NCBI GenBank assembly: GCA_026692905.1
Contig: JAPLNL010000033.1
Location: 1 to 64,000, forward strand
Reading direction: 5' to 3'
Source: Planctomycetota bacterium
Lineage (GTDB): Bacteria; Planctomycetota; Planctomycetia; Pirellulales; Pirellulaceae
DNA length: 64,000 nt
Made by a program: the position numbers and the translations under genes. Of this stretch, positions 43,822 through 52,176 are shown one piece after another (position 1 is the stretch's first letter; every line of letters begins with the position of its first letter). The notes under the pieces were generated by a model. It made no database searches, had not been told where the DNA came from, and worked only from the letters and a program-made list of their open reading frames with translations.

Positions 43822-45809
43822 GGTGCTGAGGGGAGGTCGATAATAAACGAGCTCCCTCCACCCTCTTTTGGTGCGTAACTTAGTGTCCCTTGGTGGTCCT
43901 CGATAATCCCACGACTAATTGCCAGTCCCATACCCAAGCCATTTGTTTTCGTGGTAAAGAACGCATCAAACAATCGTGATCGTTGTGACTCATTGACACC
44001 ATTTCCCGAGTCAAGGACCGATATCCTAACCCGTTTCGGGCTGGACTTGATTTCGATCGTTGCAATTTTTTGCGTTTTGGGGTGATCGACCATCGACTCA
44101 AGCGCATTGATAACTAGATTCACCAAAACCTGTTGCAAACGGACGGGGTCGCCAAGCACGACGGAGTTCTTTTCGACGTCCACAATCTGGATGGTCAATC
44201 CACGCCGCCGAGCCTCTCCTTTTAGCATCGCGGCTGTATCAGCCGCCAATTCGGAAAGATTCAATCGTTCCGATTGGTGTTTGCCTGTCGATACGAAATC
44301 GCGTGTTCGGCGAATAATCTTTGCTGCCCGCGTAATCTCATCTGAAAGTCTTGTCAGAACATGCGACGCTGCTTCGGAAACGGGAGACATCGCCAAAATT
44401 TGCGTCAGGCTAGATACATAATTTTGAATCGCGTTCAGCGGTTGGTTGAGCTCATGGGCCAACTCGCCTGACAATCGTCCCATCACACTCACGCGAGAGA
44501 AATGGGATAGTTGAGCACGTTTTTCCTCAAGCAGCTCTTCAGCATGCTGGCGATTTTCGATTTCGTTAAGGAGCGAATCATTCACGCTCACCAACTCCTG
44601 AGTCCGTTCGTTGACGCGTTGTTCAAGCATCAAGTTATAGTGTTGCAAAGCTTCTTCTGCTTTTCGACGATCGGTGATGTCGATGGTATGTCCTGCCACC
44701 CCAATTGGCTTGCCGTCGATGGAGTGGATTTGCTGGCAATTGCTGAGCATCCACAGCCATTCGTTGTCTTTGCCCTTCATTCGGAATTCATGGCTCGCCG
44801 TTTGCTGCTCTCCGGAGAGTATGGTCCGCAAGCTGGCTACTGTTTTCGGGAAGTCCTCTTCGTGAATCCAACTTTCCCAGCTTTCCCCCAAGGCTGCTTC
44901 GGTTGGTTCTCCGGTAATCGTGCAAAAATAATCGCTGGTGAACACACACTGTCCATCCATGGTTAACTGCCAAATGATGGCAGGGACAGATCGCGTTAGG
45001 TCTCTCATCAGGCTTGCTTTTTCTCGTAGCTCTTGCTGAGCAGCTAAGCGATAGGTGAGATCAACGATGCTCCCGATGTACGAAACGGTATTGTTGTGCG
45101 TGTCCGATACGCGATTGAGGGAGAGCTCAACCGTGCACTTGTTTTCCCCTTCTAGTGTGCAGTCGATTCGGTCACCTCCAGGCTGCGAATCCGCGTTGCC
45201 TTGAAGATGTTTTACCAGTCGTTGCTGATCCTTGGCGACGAGCTCATTCCAATGCTTGCCGGCAACTTCGTTGAATGTTAAGCCAGTGATTCTTTCCCAT
45301 TCCGGATTAACATAGCTTAGCTGATGGCATGGGTCGCATTCGAAGATACCGACGGGGCACGTTTGTGCTAATGCGGTAAATCGCTTCTCGTTTTGCTCAA
45401 ACAACAGAAAGGCTTGTTTGATATGCGAGATATTCGTATAGCAGGTGATAACACCAACACACCGCCCTTCCGAGCCACGTATGGGGCTCCTCGAGACCAG
45501 GAGCGTTCTTTGTTCGTATCCCAAATCCCAAGTTTCTTCGATCGATTCCGCTTTGCCGGTAGAAATGACATATTGATCACGCTCGCGAATCGATTGCGCT
45601 AATGCCCTTGGCAAGAACTCGTACGAATCACGGCCTGGCAAATCATCCACGGAACACTTGAGAAACTCCGCGACTCTTTGGCTCCCAATGAGAACGATTC
45701 CATCGCAATCTTTGATAAGAATGGCTTCGCTCGAGGAATTGAGTGCCAGCACCAGCAGTTCTTTGGTCAGACGAATCTGCGGGTGACGCTTGAAGGACGT
45801 GTTTGTCAA
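43818..45809 (-). CDS. PAS-domain sensor histidine kinase, FixL/NtrB-like
   Basis: No membrane segment is visible, so the kinase is probably cytoplasmic. Three PAS-type domains come first (about 15-125, 140-260 and 270-400; for example TFNEVAGKHWNELVAKDQ and PTEAALGESWESW). Then come a HisKA domain with the phospho-acceptor HELNQPLNAI (His about 452) and a HATPase_c domain with the G-boxes DSGNGV and TKTNGLGMGLAISR. I choose TTG 45809, preceded by AAAGGAAG. The open frame extends 18 codons upstream into a dispersed repeat. It overlaps the end of the TPR gene by four bases, tail to tail. No response regulator is adjacent. Confidence 0.9.
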   Translation of the reverse strand: MTNTSFKRHPQIRLTKELLVLALNSSSEAILIKDCDGIVLIGSQRVAEFLKCSVDDLPGRDSYEFLPRALAQSIRERDQYVISTGKAESIEETWDLGYEQRTLLVSRSPIRGSEGRCVGVITCYTNISHIKQAFLLFEQNEKRFTALAQTCPVGIFECDPCHQLSYVNPEWERITGLTFNEVAGKHWNELVAKDQQRLVKHLQGNADSQPGGDRIDCTLEGENKCTVELSLNRVSDTHNNTVSYIGSIVDLTYRLAAQQELREKASLMRDLTRSVPAIIWQLTMDGQCVFTSDYFCTITGEPTEAALGESWESWIHEEDFPKTVASLRTILSGEQQTASHEFRMKGKDNEWLWMLSNCQQIHSIDGKPIGVAGHTIDITDRRKAEEALQHYNLMLEQRVNERTQELVSVNDSLLNEIENRQHAEELLEEKRAQLSHFSRVSVMGRLSGELAHELNQPLNAIQNYVSSLTQILAMSPVSEAASHVLTRLSDEITRAAKIIRRTRDFVSTGKHQSERLNLSELAADTAAMLKGEARRRGLTIQIVDVEKNSVVLGDPVRLQQVLVNLVINALESMVDHPKTQKIATIEIKSSPKRVRISVLDSGNGVNESQRSRLFDAFFTTKTNGLGMGLAISRGIIEDHQGTLSYAPKEGGGSSFIIDLPSAP

Positions 45810-45848
45810 AGTGACTTCCTTTAGTCGAGCGGCGAGTTCCAAAATACC

Positions 45849-45907
45849 TAGCACGACGCGCAAGCTAGTGAATCCACCATTATTACACTAGCTTGCGCGT
45901 CGTGCTA
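45849..45907. repeat. 22-base perfect inverted pair of the GCACGACGCGCAAG repeat
   Basis: Arms 45849-45870 and 45886-45907 pair without mismatch around a 15-base loop. The arms carry TAGCACGACGCGCAAGCTAG, the dispersed repeat seen at four places in this window. It separates two minus-strand genes (prenyltransferase-repeat, then kinase) and could act as a terminator of the first or an attenuator for the second. Confidence 0.9.
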
Positions 45908-45942
45908 TGGTGGTCATGCTGCCGCTCGCCATACTGGTACCG

Positions 45943-47037
45943 TTACTTGAGATAAGCCAGTGTAAGCAAAACATAGCCCGTAACAAGGTTTGGGTCACCT
46001 TCCATCCAGCGTGCATCTGGATTGGTCCACGATCCATTTTCCTTTTGGGTATTTTTCAGTTGGATCAATAGCTCCGCTTTCCAGTCGCGATTTCCATCCT
46101 TGGTGCCGAATTCTTTTTCACCTAAAGCATCCAATGCTTTGGCCATCGTATGTTGATAGTAGTACAACCCCGAGCTTCCCATACCGGGATTGGTCGACAC
46201 GGAATAGTTGTTGTACAAAAATTTCTTAGCTGCTTTAACGCGAAAATCTTCTTTGTCGACCCCGGCGAAGATCATGCTCTTCATCCCTGCGTAAGTCATC
46301 GAAGCATAGGACCGCAACCCACCGTTTTCATCTTTGCCGGCCATCGAATCACCGCCTGCGGCAGGTGTGTAGTAAAACCCACCGTCATTGATCTTCGATG
46401 CGAACTCGGTCCTGTTGTTGGCGGACTCTAAGTTCTGGCAGCGAGATACAAACGCGAGAGCCTTCTTTATGGCTTCATCTTCCTCGCTCACACCTGCACT
46501 GCGTAAAGCATCGATCAAGAACGCCGTGTTTGAAAGATCGGGACGCGATTTGCTGCCGTAGCCTGCTCCACCATAAGCTAAATCATCGGACTTGATACCT
46601 TCTCCTTCGTCCCATTGCTGCAATTTGACAAACTTCTCAGCCCCACGAATCAGTTCGTTGTATTTGCCATCCTGATTCGCTTTCGAAAACGCCATAATCG
46701 CCAAACAAGTCTCATAATTTGCATGAGTCGACTTGGGCGCGTACAAACCGCCATCTTCGTGCTTTGTGCTTTGCAAGTACTTTAATGACTTCGCTACAAC
46801 AGGATGTTCTGGCGGTAGATCGACCGAAAGAAGCCCCGCAACCACCAATCCAGTCACCCCTGGCCCGGTCTTGCTGCTGAACGAGCCGTCCTCGGCTTGG
46901 CCAACATCTCTGAGATAGCCGACCGCTTTTTTGACCATTTCCTGCCGCTCGGCTGGTCCTTGGGCCTCAAGAAACGAAAAGGACGAGAGCATCCACATCA
47001 CGACGAGGGCCAAGGACCAAAGGCTTGTTAGTTTCAT
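45943..47037 (-). CDS. Exported prenyltransferase/squalene-cyclase-type repeat protein
   Basis: A signal peptide (LWSLALVVMWMLSSFSFLEAQG) precedes 364 residues made mostly of alpha/alpha-toroid repeats with the signature G-G-(F/W/L): EDGSFSS, EDGGLYAPKS, NDGGFYYTP, ENGSWTNP. This fold is used by squalene cyclases, prenyltransferases and complement-like proteins. The DxDD cyclase acid motif is not present, so it is probably not a terpene cyclase. Planctomycetes encode many such proteins without known function. The start ATG is at 47037. Confidence 0.9.
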   Translation of the reverse strand: MKLTSLWSLALVVMWMLSSFSFLEAQGPAERQEMVKKAVGYLRDVGQAEDGSFSSKTGPGVTGLVVAGLLSVDLPPEHPVVAKSLKYLQSTKHEDGGLYAPKSTHANYETCLAIMAFSKANQDGKYNELIRGAEKFVKLQQWDEGEGIKSDDLAYGGAGYGSKSRPDLSNTAFLIDALRSAGVSEEDEAIKKALAFVSRCQNLESANNRTEFASKINDGGFYYTPAAGGDSMAGKDENGGLRSYASMTYAGMKSMIFAGVDKEDFRVKAAKKFLYNNYSVSTNPGMGSSGLYYYQHTMAKALDALGEKEFGTKDGNRDWKAELLIQLKNTQKENGSWTNPDARWMEGDPNLVTGYVLLTLAYLK

Positions 47038-47137
47038 TAATTCGACTCACCAAGGTAACGAAATTCGCATTGACTCAAACAAATTATAGACTAGCACGAC
47101 CTCGCCACCACGCTATCGGACGCACATTTTTTGTCCT

Positions 47138-47330
47138 AGCACGACCCATAAGCGGGTGAATTTGGCGTCGAATTCACTAGCTTGCGCGTCGTGCTAGGAA
47201 AAAGAGCGTCGAATTCACTAGCTTGCGCGTCGTGCTAGGAAAAAGAGCGTCGAATTCACTAGCTTGCGCGTCGTGCTAGGAAAAAGAGTGAATTTGATGT
47301 CGAATTCACTAGCTTGCGCGTCGTGCTAGG
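47138..47330. repeat. Tandem array of the GCTTGCGCGTCGTGC repeat (four units)
   Basis: Units start at 47165, 47206, 47247 and 47296. The first three have a period of exactly 41 bases; the fourth is preceded by a variant spacer. Each contains CACTAGCTTGCGCGTCGTGC. A half copy in the opposite orientation (CTAGCACGAC) lies at 47138. There is no open frame through the array. It lies between divergent genes, close to the start of the GH10-like gene (33 bases). Confidence 0.92.
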
Positions 47331-47362
47331 AAAACAGCTGCCTCTGGACACTGGAAAGGAGA

Positions 47363-49069
47363 TTGAATCTGACGCCCCAAACGCATGACAAATTGCTGAT
47401 CGACTCGGCATCGAGTACACTTCCCCTCCCACGACCACCCCATAACAATTTTTCCTTTACCGAATTCCCTGTCGAGTTTTGCATGGGTCAACTGCGATTT
47501 CGAGTGCCGGATCCTGAGAGCTACGACGCGCGAATATGGGGTACCGCGTTCGTATCTGGCATCGAAGGGATACCATGGGCAAGCAAAAATCGAGTTGAAA
47601 AAGACTGCTTGATCATCGAGCGGGCTGTCAACGAATCCGGGAAATTGTCGATCGTTTGGCCGACCGAAGAGTACGGGCCGATCATGCTTTCAACCGCGTC
47701 TCTACGATGCCAAGAAGCTCCTTATCTCTTACACCTCGAACTCGCCCGGGGAACAATCCATCGCATTCGTGGCCGGGGAATCGATTGGCAACGACTCGGG
47801 CTCAAATTGCCGGAAGCATTTACTTCACTCATGGATCGCGCTGTCTCAGCGTTTGTCCAAGCGATCCTAGCGGCGGACGATTTAGACCGTTGTGTCCTGC
47901 TCGCTCAGACGGCCATCGATTTTGCCGTAACCGCATCCAAACCGCTATCTCGTGCATTCATTTCTCAGTCGCTGCATGCACGTCATCAATCCGAGAAGCA
48001 ACTCAGCACTCTCTTGGGTATTAAACTCGCGCCATCGCAAGCCTGGGAACAAGATGTAGAAGCGGTCCTACCTGCTATCAACACCATCAATATCTCGATG
48101 GAAATGGGCCAACTCGAGACCGAGTCCAAAGAATCGGCGCTCGCCGTCATCGACTCACAACTCCAGTGGGCTCGACGCAATTCGCTTCGAATCTTCGGAG
48201 GCCCGCTGCTTAATCTTCAGTCACATGCGGTGCCCAAGTGGCTTTACCTCCTCAGCGATTTCCCCTCGATGTACGAGGCTGCTTGCAAGCATGCGACAAT
48301 GATGGTCGAGCGTTACCGCGGTCAAGTTCACTTGTGGTCGGCTGCGGCTGGTCTGAATGCCCCCAACACATTGGGCATCACCGATGAACAAGTATTGCAC
48401 TTGGCGGTCGGTGTTATTCAAGCCGTCCGTAGAAGCGATCCGAAGACGCCGGTTGTGCTCACCATCGATGCGCCGTGGGCTGAATACTTGGGGCAAAAGC
48501 CCGATGGCATTAGCCCATTGCACTTTGCCGATGCTCTCATCCGTGCAGATTTAGGCCTTTCAGGATTAGGTCTCGAACTCAATTTCAACTACTGGCAGGG
48601 CGGGTCGATGCCGCGTGATCTGGTCGATGTATCCGATTTGATCGACCATTGGAACATTCTGGGGCTGCCTCTATTGGCTCACGTCTCCGCGCCCTGCCAT
48701 CTGCAAACCGACCCCATGGCAACCGCCAAATCCGAATTGGTTTCGAATTGGCGTTACCCAAACTACCCCTGGTGGGATCAGTCGCAAATGTCCGACAGCG
48801 GATCGATCGAACTCCCAGCCGGCGCCCCCATTGCACCGGTTCTGGCCAGCATGAATTCGGCTCAAGCAATCCGAGTACGCATGCCGGTAAACGGTTTAGA
48901 AGTAATCCAGATGCTGCTCGCCAAAAGCAATGTTCACGGAATCTTCTGGAATCAATATTCGGATCGAGAAGACCATGTCTACCCAAACGCAGGACTAGTC
49001 GCCGCCAGCGGTAAACGTCGCTCTCTGCTCGATGGACTTAGCCGCCTCAGACAATTGCATGTGCATTGA
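47363..49069 (+). CDS. GH10-like (xylanase-fold) protein lacking the catalytic glutamates
   Basis: The second half matches the layout of glycoside hydrolase family 10: FGGPLLNLQSHAVPKWLY (usual RGHxLVWHSQxPxWL), VERYRGQVHLWSAAAGLN (usual HWDVVNE), LSGLGLELNFNYWQ, NILGLPLLAHVSAP (usual LPIxITELD) and NVHGIFWNQYSDREDHVYPNAGL. The acid/base Glu of WDVVNE is Gly or Ala, and the nucleophile Glu of TELD is Val. The N-terminal 190 residues have no family I recognise. No signal peptide is seen. The start is TTG 47363 with a good GGAAAGGA site. It is probably a non-catalytic sugar- or protein-binding relative, or a new class using other residues. Confidence 0.8.
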   Translation: MNLTPQTHDKLLIDSASSTLPLPRPPHNNFSFTEFPVEFCMGQLRFRVPDPESYDARIWGTAFVSGIEGIPWASKNRVEKDCLIIERAVNESGKLSIVWPTEEYGPIMLSTASLRCQEAPYLLHLELARGTIHRIRGRGIDWQRLGLKLPEAFTSLMDRAVSAFVQAILAADDLDRCVLLAQTAIDFAVTASKPLSRAFISQSLHARHQSEKQLSTLLGIKLAPSQAWEQDVEAVLPAINTINISMEMGQLETESKESALAVIDSQLQWARRNSLRIFGGPLLNLQSHAVPKWLYLLSDFPSMYEAACKHATMMVERYRGQVHLWSAAAGLNAPNTLGITDEQVLHLAVGVIQAVRRSDPKTPVVLTIDAPWAEYLGQKPDGISPLHFADALIRADLGLSGLGLELNFNYWQGGSMPRDLVDVSDLIDHWNILGLPLLAHVSAPCHLQTDPMATAKSELVSNWRYPNYPWWDQSQMSDSGSIELPAGAPIAPVLASMNSAQAIRVRMPVNGLEVIQMLLAKSNVHGIFWNQYSDREDHVYPNAGLVAASGKRRSLLDGLSRLRQLHVH

Positions 49070-49089
49070 TCGACGCCCAGCGATCGCGT

Positions 49090-50004
49090 CTATGCTGCCC
49101 GGCGATTCTCGTTGGTCTGAACCCTACTTCGTTCAGTCTCCATCGCCGAACTAGCCAACTCTAAGCGGCTTTGAACAGAGCGAACGAAGGTTCTGTCGCG
49201 GATGCCCATCACCCAACCCAGTCGCTCGGCCACTGTCTTGGGGCTCATCAATCCACCAGCCAGATGTCCAAGCCGCCGTGCAAGAGAATCGATAACGACT
49301 CCACTCTCTTCAATCGAGGAATACGCACATGCCAATTGTCCGCAGGCACGGCCAATTTCGTATCCCGATTCTTGACCAGCGGCAACTCGTTTCGGAGCTT
49401 GAATCGTGACTTCTTCCGCCGCCTCAATTTCGAAGTCCATGGCGGAACCCAGAAGAGCAAATTCGACTTCGGCAACCTCTCGCGTGCAAGGCTCAAGCCA
49501 TCCCCCAATACTCTTTAAAATGCGTTTGCGAAAAACTCCTCCGCAAAGCAACGGAGCGGCAACGACATCAGCGGAGTCCGTGACCCGACGATGTGGCAAT
49601 GATTCGCCAGAGAGCCCAAGATAGAGCTGTTTCGTAGCTGAGTCACCGATGGGTTGGCATACTGCAGATACCGTTCTGTCCTGCAACAAATGGAGAGCTT
49701 CCTCGCACCAATGTGCGTCCACCACCGAGCCTGGTAGCAGAACTTGGACAATTGGCGAGCACGCGGAAGCGACCGCCAAATTGAGCTGTTGGGAAAAACT
49801 GGCTCCTTGCTCCGACTCGATTAAAATCAATTCGTCTTGATCCAAGCCGTAAGGGTCGTTGTAGCGACCATCGTGAGCTAATAGGACTTCGAAATCGCTC
49901 TCTCGGTTCTCAAGAATTGAGAGGAGAGTGAGTTCGAGACCAGAATCATCGTGAAGGTGAGGAACAATGATTGAAAGACGCGGCACTTCGATGGACTCCA
50001 GCAA
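49090..50004 (-). CDS. Glycosyltransferase family 2-like protein
   Basis: The N-terminus has the GT-A pattern LSIIVPHLHDDSGLELTLLSILENRESDFEVLLAHDG, then SQQLNLAVASACSPIVQVLLPG in place of the usual N-x-G...D-x-D segment, so the metal-binding DxD is not evident. A C-terminal helical region (about 205-300) has no family. The start is TTG 50004 or GTG 49986, neither with a strong ribosome site. It is tail-to-tail with the GH10-like gene, 20 bases apart. It may be an inactive or unusual sugar transferase. Confidence 0.72.
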   Translation of the reverse strand: MLESIEVPRLSIIVPHLHDDSGLELTLLSILENRESDFEVLLAHDGRYNDPYGLDQDELILIESEQGASFSQQLNLAVASACSPIVQVLLPGSVVDAHWCEEALHLLQDRTVSAVCQPIGDSATKQLYLGLSGESLPHRRVTDSADVVAAPLLCGGVFRKRILKSIGGWLEPCTREVAEVEFALLGSAMDFEIEAAEEVTIQAPKRVAAGQESGYEIGRACGQLACAYSSIEESGVVIDSLARRLGHLAGGLMSPKTVAERLGWVMGIRDRTFVRSVQSRLELASSAMETERSRVQTNENRRAA

Positions 50005-50320
50005 ATCGCGATTGGGCGAACTGAATCAACCTGAACTCTAGCATCGATCGGCCAGATTGAAACCGAAATTCAGCCATTTGGACGTTTGCCAGTTAGTTAA
50101 GCCTGGGTGACTTTGACGGATGCGTTGTTTTGTCAACAGGGTGATATCATTGAAGCGGTAGTGCCTTGAATGCAACTCCAGCCCATTGTGGGATAGATCT
50201 TGAAAAACACACAACGACTTTCTTGGATTTATGCGGCTTCGTTTCACCCGTTACAATGTTGTGATCCAATTGCTAGCTTATCGAAACCAAAGATTCCATC
50301 CTTTTTAGAGCAACGATACC
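50005..50320. other. Intergenic region upstream of the LmbE-like gene
   Basis: About 315 bases between the divergent glycosyltransferase-like and LmbE-like genes. It contains short AT-rich stretches and no repeat matching the other families in this window. No gene or clear promoter was seen. Confidence 0.4.
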
Positions 50321-51070
50321 ATGCCGTCCGTCCTCGCGCTTTTTGCACACCCAGATGATATTGAGTTCGTTGCCGCGGGAACTCTCCTCCTGCTCAAAGA
50401 ACTTGGTTGGGATATCCACTACTGCAATGTAGCGAACGGATGTTGCGGTTCCACCGTAACCGATCGCGACGAAACAGCGGCGATTCGTGGCGTCGAGTCA
50501 GAACGCTCGGCGAGGCTTTTGGAAGCGCACTACTATCCACCTTTTTGCGATGATCTCGAGATTTTTTACAATCGCGAAAATTTAGCTAAAGTCGCAGCTA
50601 TCGTCAGGCAAGCTAAGCCCAACGTCGTGCTGACACACGCTGCTAACGATTATATGGAGGACCACATGGAAACCTGCCGCCTTGCAGTCACCGCTGCATT
50701 TGCCAAAGGCATCCCAAACTTCAAAAGTAATCCAAGTGAACCTAGTTTCGATGGTGATGTTGCGATCTACCACGCGCAGCCCCACGGAAACCGGACACCA
50801 TCCGGTGAAACCGTTATACCGAAATTAGCCATTCCAATCGACAAGGTACTCGAGCGAAAACTGGCAATGCTGGATTGTCACCAATCACAGCAGCAATGGC
50901 TTCAAGCAACCCAAGGAATGAACTCTTACCTGCAGGCCATGCTAGAGCTTGGAGGAGAAGTGGCAAAACTTGCAAATCTCGAATGCAAAGTCGCCGAAGG
51001 TTGGCATAAACATCTCCATCTAGGATTCGGTCCAATCGAATACGATCCGCTCTCGCAATTGTTTGGTTAA
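50321..51070 (+). CDS. LmbE/PIG-L family zinc deacetylase
   Basis: The family removes acetyl groups from N-acetyl sugars such as GlcNAc-inositol. The N-terminal metal motif is ALFAHPDDIEF (His10, Asp12, Asp13) and the second is THAANDYMEDHMET, whose HxxDYxxDH spacing supplies another histidine. HLHLGFGPIEYDPL near the C-terminus is typical. Its 249 residues fit well. The substrate is not shown; it may be a bacillithiol-like, mycothiol-like or lipid-linked sugar. The end of the gene is inside a 22-base tandem repeat. Confidence 0.93.
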   Translation: MPSVLALFAHPDDIEFVAAGTLLLLKELGWDIHYCNVANGCCGSTVTDRDETAAIRGVESERSARLLEAHYYPPFCDDLEIFYNRENLAKVAAIVRQAKPNVVLTHAANDYMEDHMETCRLAVTAAFAKGIPNFKSNPSEPSFDGDVAIYHAQPHGNRTPSGETVIPKLAIPIDKVLERKLAMLDCHQSQQQWLQATQGMNSYLQAMLELGGEVAKLANLECKVAEGWHKHLHLGFGPIEYDPLSQLFG

Positions 51071-51124
51071 TCAGACGGCATTGTTTGGTTAATCAGACGG
51101 CATTGTTTTGTTAATCAGACGGCA
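51059..51124. repeat. 22-base tandem repeat over the LmbE-like stop codon
   Basis: Three copies start at 51059, 51081 and 51103; the third differs at one base. The first copy spells the last codons and stop (TTG TTT GGT TAA) plus TCAGACGGCA. Each later copy therefore repeats a stop codon in the untranslated region. Confidence 0.93.
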
Positions 51125-51269
51125 GAGTGAAGCGTGTCTATTGCGTTGAACATCACATGTGGTTCATTCGGCACAACCCCACAAACACCGTTTTGCTCTA
51201 GCCCTGCCGTTGCCAACGACGATAGCCGTAACAAAGGGTTTTCTCGGCTACAGAAAAGATTCAAACGCT

Positions 51270-51557
51270 ATGGACATCGATCGAAACCGATATTTTATGT
51301 TCGGCGTCATACTGTTCCTCCTAGGGTTACAGTTTCGCCTCGTCGACTCGTTTGTGCTCAACGAGAATAGCACTCGCGCGTTATACCGATTCGCTCAAAA
51401 ATCGAACCTCGCCGACAACAGTGTGGCTACGAATACCTACATGCAAGTAGGCACTCCGAAGAAGAACATGCGTCCACCGAACTGGTTGGGGTTTGTGCTT
51501 CTCACCGTCGGTGGCGTCATTTCCTTGCATGCCATGGTATTGCCGCGACGCCAATGA
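51270..51557 (+). CDS. Small membrane protein, two predicted helices
   Basis: I do not recognise a family. From ATG 51270 it has 95 residues: helix 1 (YFMFGVILFLLGLQFRLVDSF), a soluble loop of about 40 residues (ALYRFAQKSNLADNSVATNT) and helix 2 (WLGFVLLTVGGVISLHAMVL). The frame is open 37 codons further upstream, but those residues look non-coding. The codon pattern and the adjacent exported-protein gene (51607) suggest that it is real. It may pair with that protein. Confidence 0.6.
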   Translation: MDIDRNRYFMFGVILFLLGLQFRLVDSFVLNENSTRALYRFAQKSNLADNSVATNTYMQVGTPKKNMRPPNWLGFVLLTVGGVISLHAMVLPRRQ

Positions 51558-51606
51558 GCTTGCGATGGATTCCAATAAAATTCCGTCTCTCTGAGAATCA
51601 TGAATC

Positions 51607-52002
51607 ATGCAAGTGCTAAAGTCTTCTTCGTTTTGGGTAATTTTGACGGCACTCGTTCTTGCAGCTTACGTGAACCTCAGCGGCGAGCTCAATCAGTCCA
51701 ATACGATCATGGCGAGCGATCGACCATCGTTGGCTCAGATGTCGAAGCAAGACTCCTTGATGCGCGAGGGAACACCGCTTACCGACATCAAAGGTCGATT
51801 CAAAAAGCAGGGTGATCGATTTTTGTTCGTCGAGGACGGTACGACCAAGTTTTTCAAATGCTTGGAAAATCTTTGCTTGCAGCGTGTGACTACGAATTTA
51901 CAGGATGACGATCGCGCCGCTACCTGGTTGATCTCGGCCAAGTTCACGGAGTTCAACGATACAAACTATTTGCTGGTAGAAAAAGCCGTTCGAAGCAGAT
52001 GA
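51607..52002 (+). CDS. Small exported or membrane-anchored protein, unknown
   Basis: It has 131 residues with an N-terminal hydrophobic stretch (SSSFWVILTALVLAAYVNLSG) that could be a signal or anchor. It is followed by a compact beta-rich domain with two nearby cysteines (KFFKCLENLCLQRV) that may form a disulfide. I see no match to a named family. It starts 49 bases after the small membrane protein gene, so the two may be one operon. Confidence 0.7.
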   Translation: MQVLKSSSFWVILTALVLAAYVNLSGELNQSNTIMASDRPSLAQMSKQDSLMREGTPLTDIKGRFKKQGDRFLFVEDGTTKFFKCLENLCLQRVTTNLQDDDRAATWLISAKFTEFNDTNYLLVEKAVRSR

Positions 52003-52176
52003 GAATTCGTTCCTAGGCTAGCAATCCTTGGTCGCCGCTCTCTGGGACATTGACTTCGCACCCCCGACGGACGATCATTCTACATTAGCAATCGCGTCGC
52101 ACTCGCTGGCTACTCGGGCCGAAGCTGAGGTATACTTGCCGCTGGTTGTCCCCACCCACCGCCGAGGATCTCGATC

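Noticed and set aside
45943-47037. Terpene or hopanoid cyclase
   Set aside because: The protein has the alpha/alpha-toroid repeats and a signal peptide but lacks the DxDD cyclase acid motif, and no isoprenoid genes are near.
47138-47330. CRISPR-like array
   Set aside because: Units are 41 bases apart, but the sequence between the palindromic cores is also repeated, so there are no unique spacers. The core is a dispersed repeat found at other loci and no cas gene is nearby.
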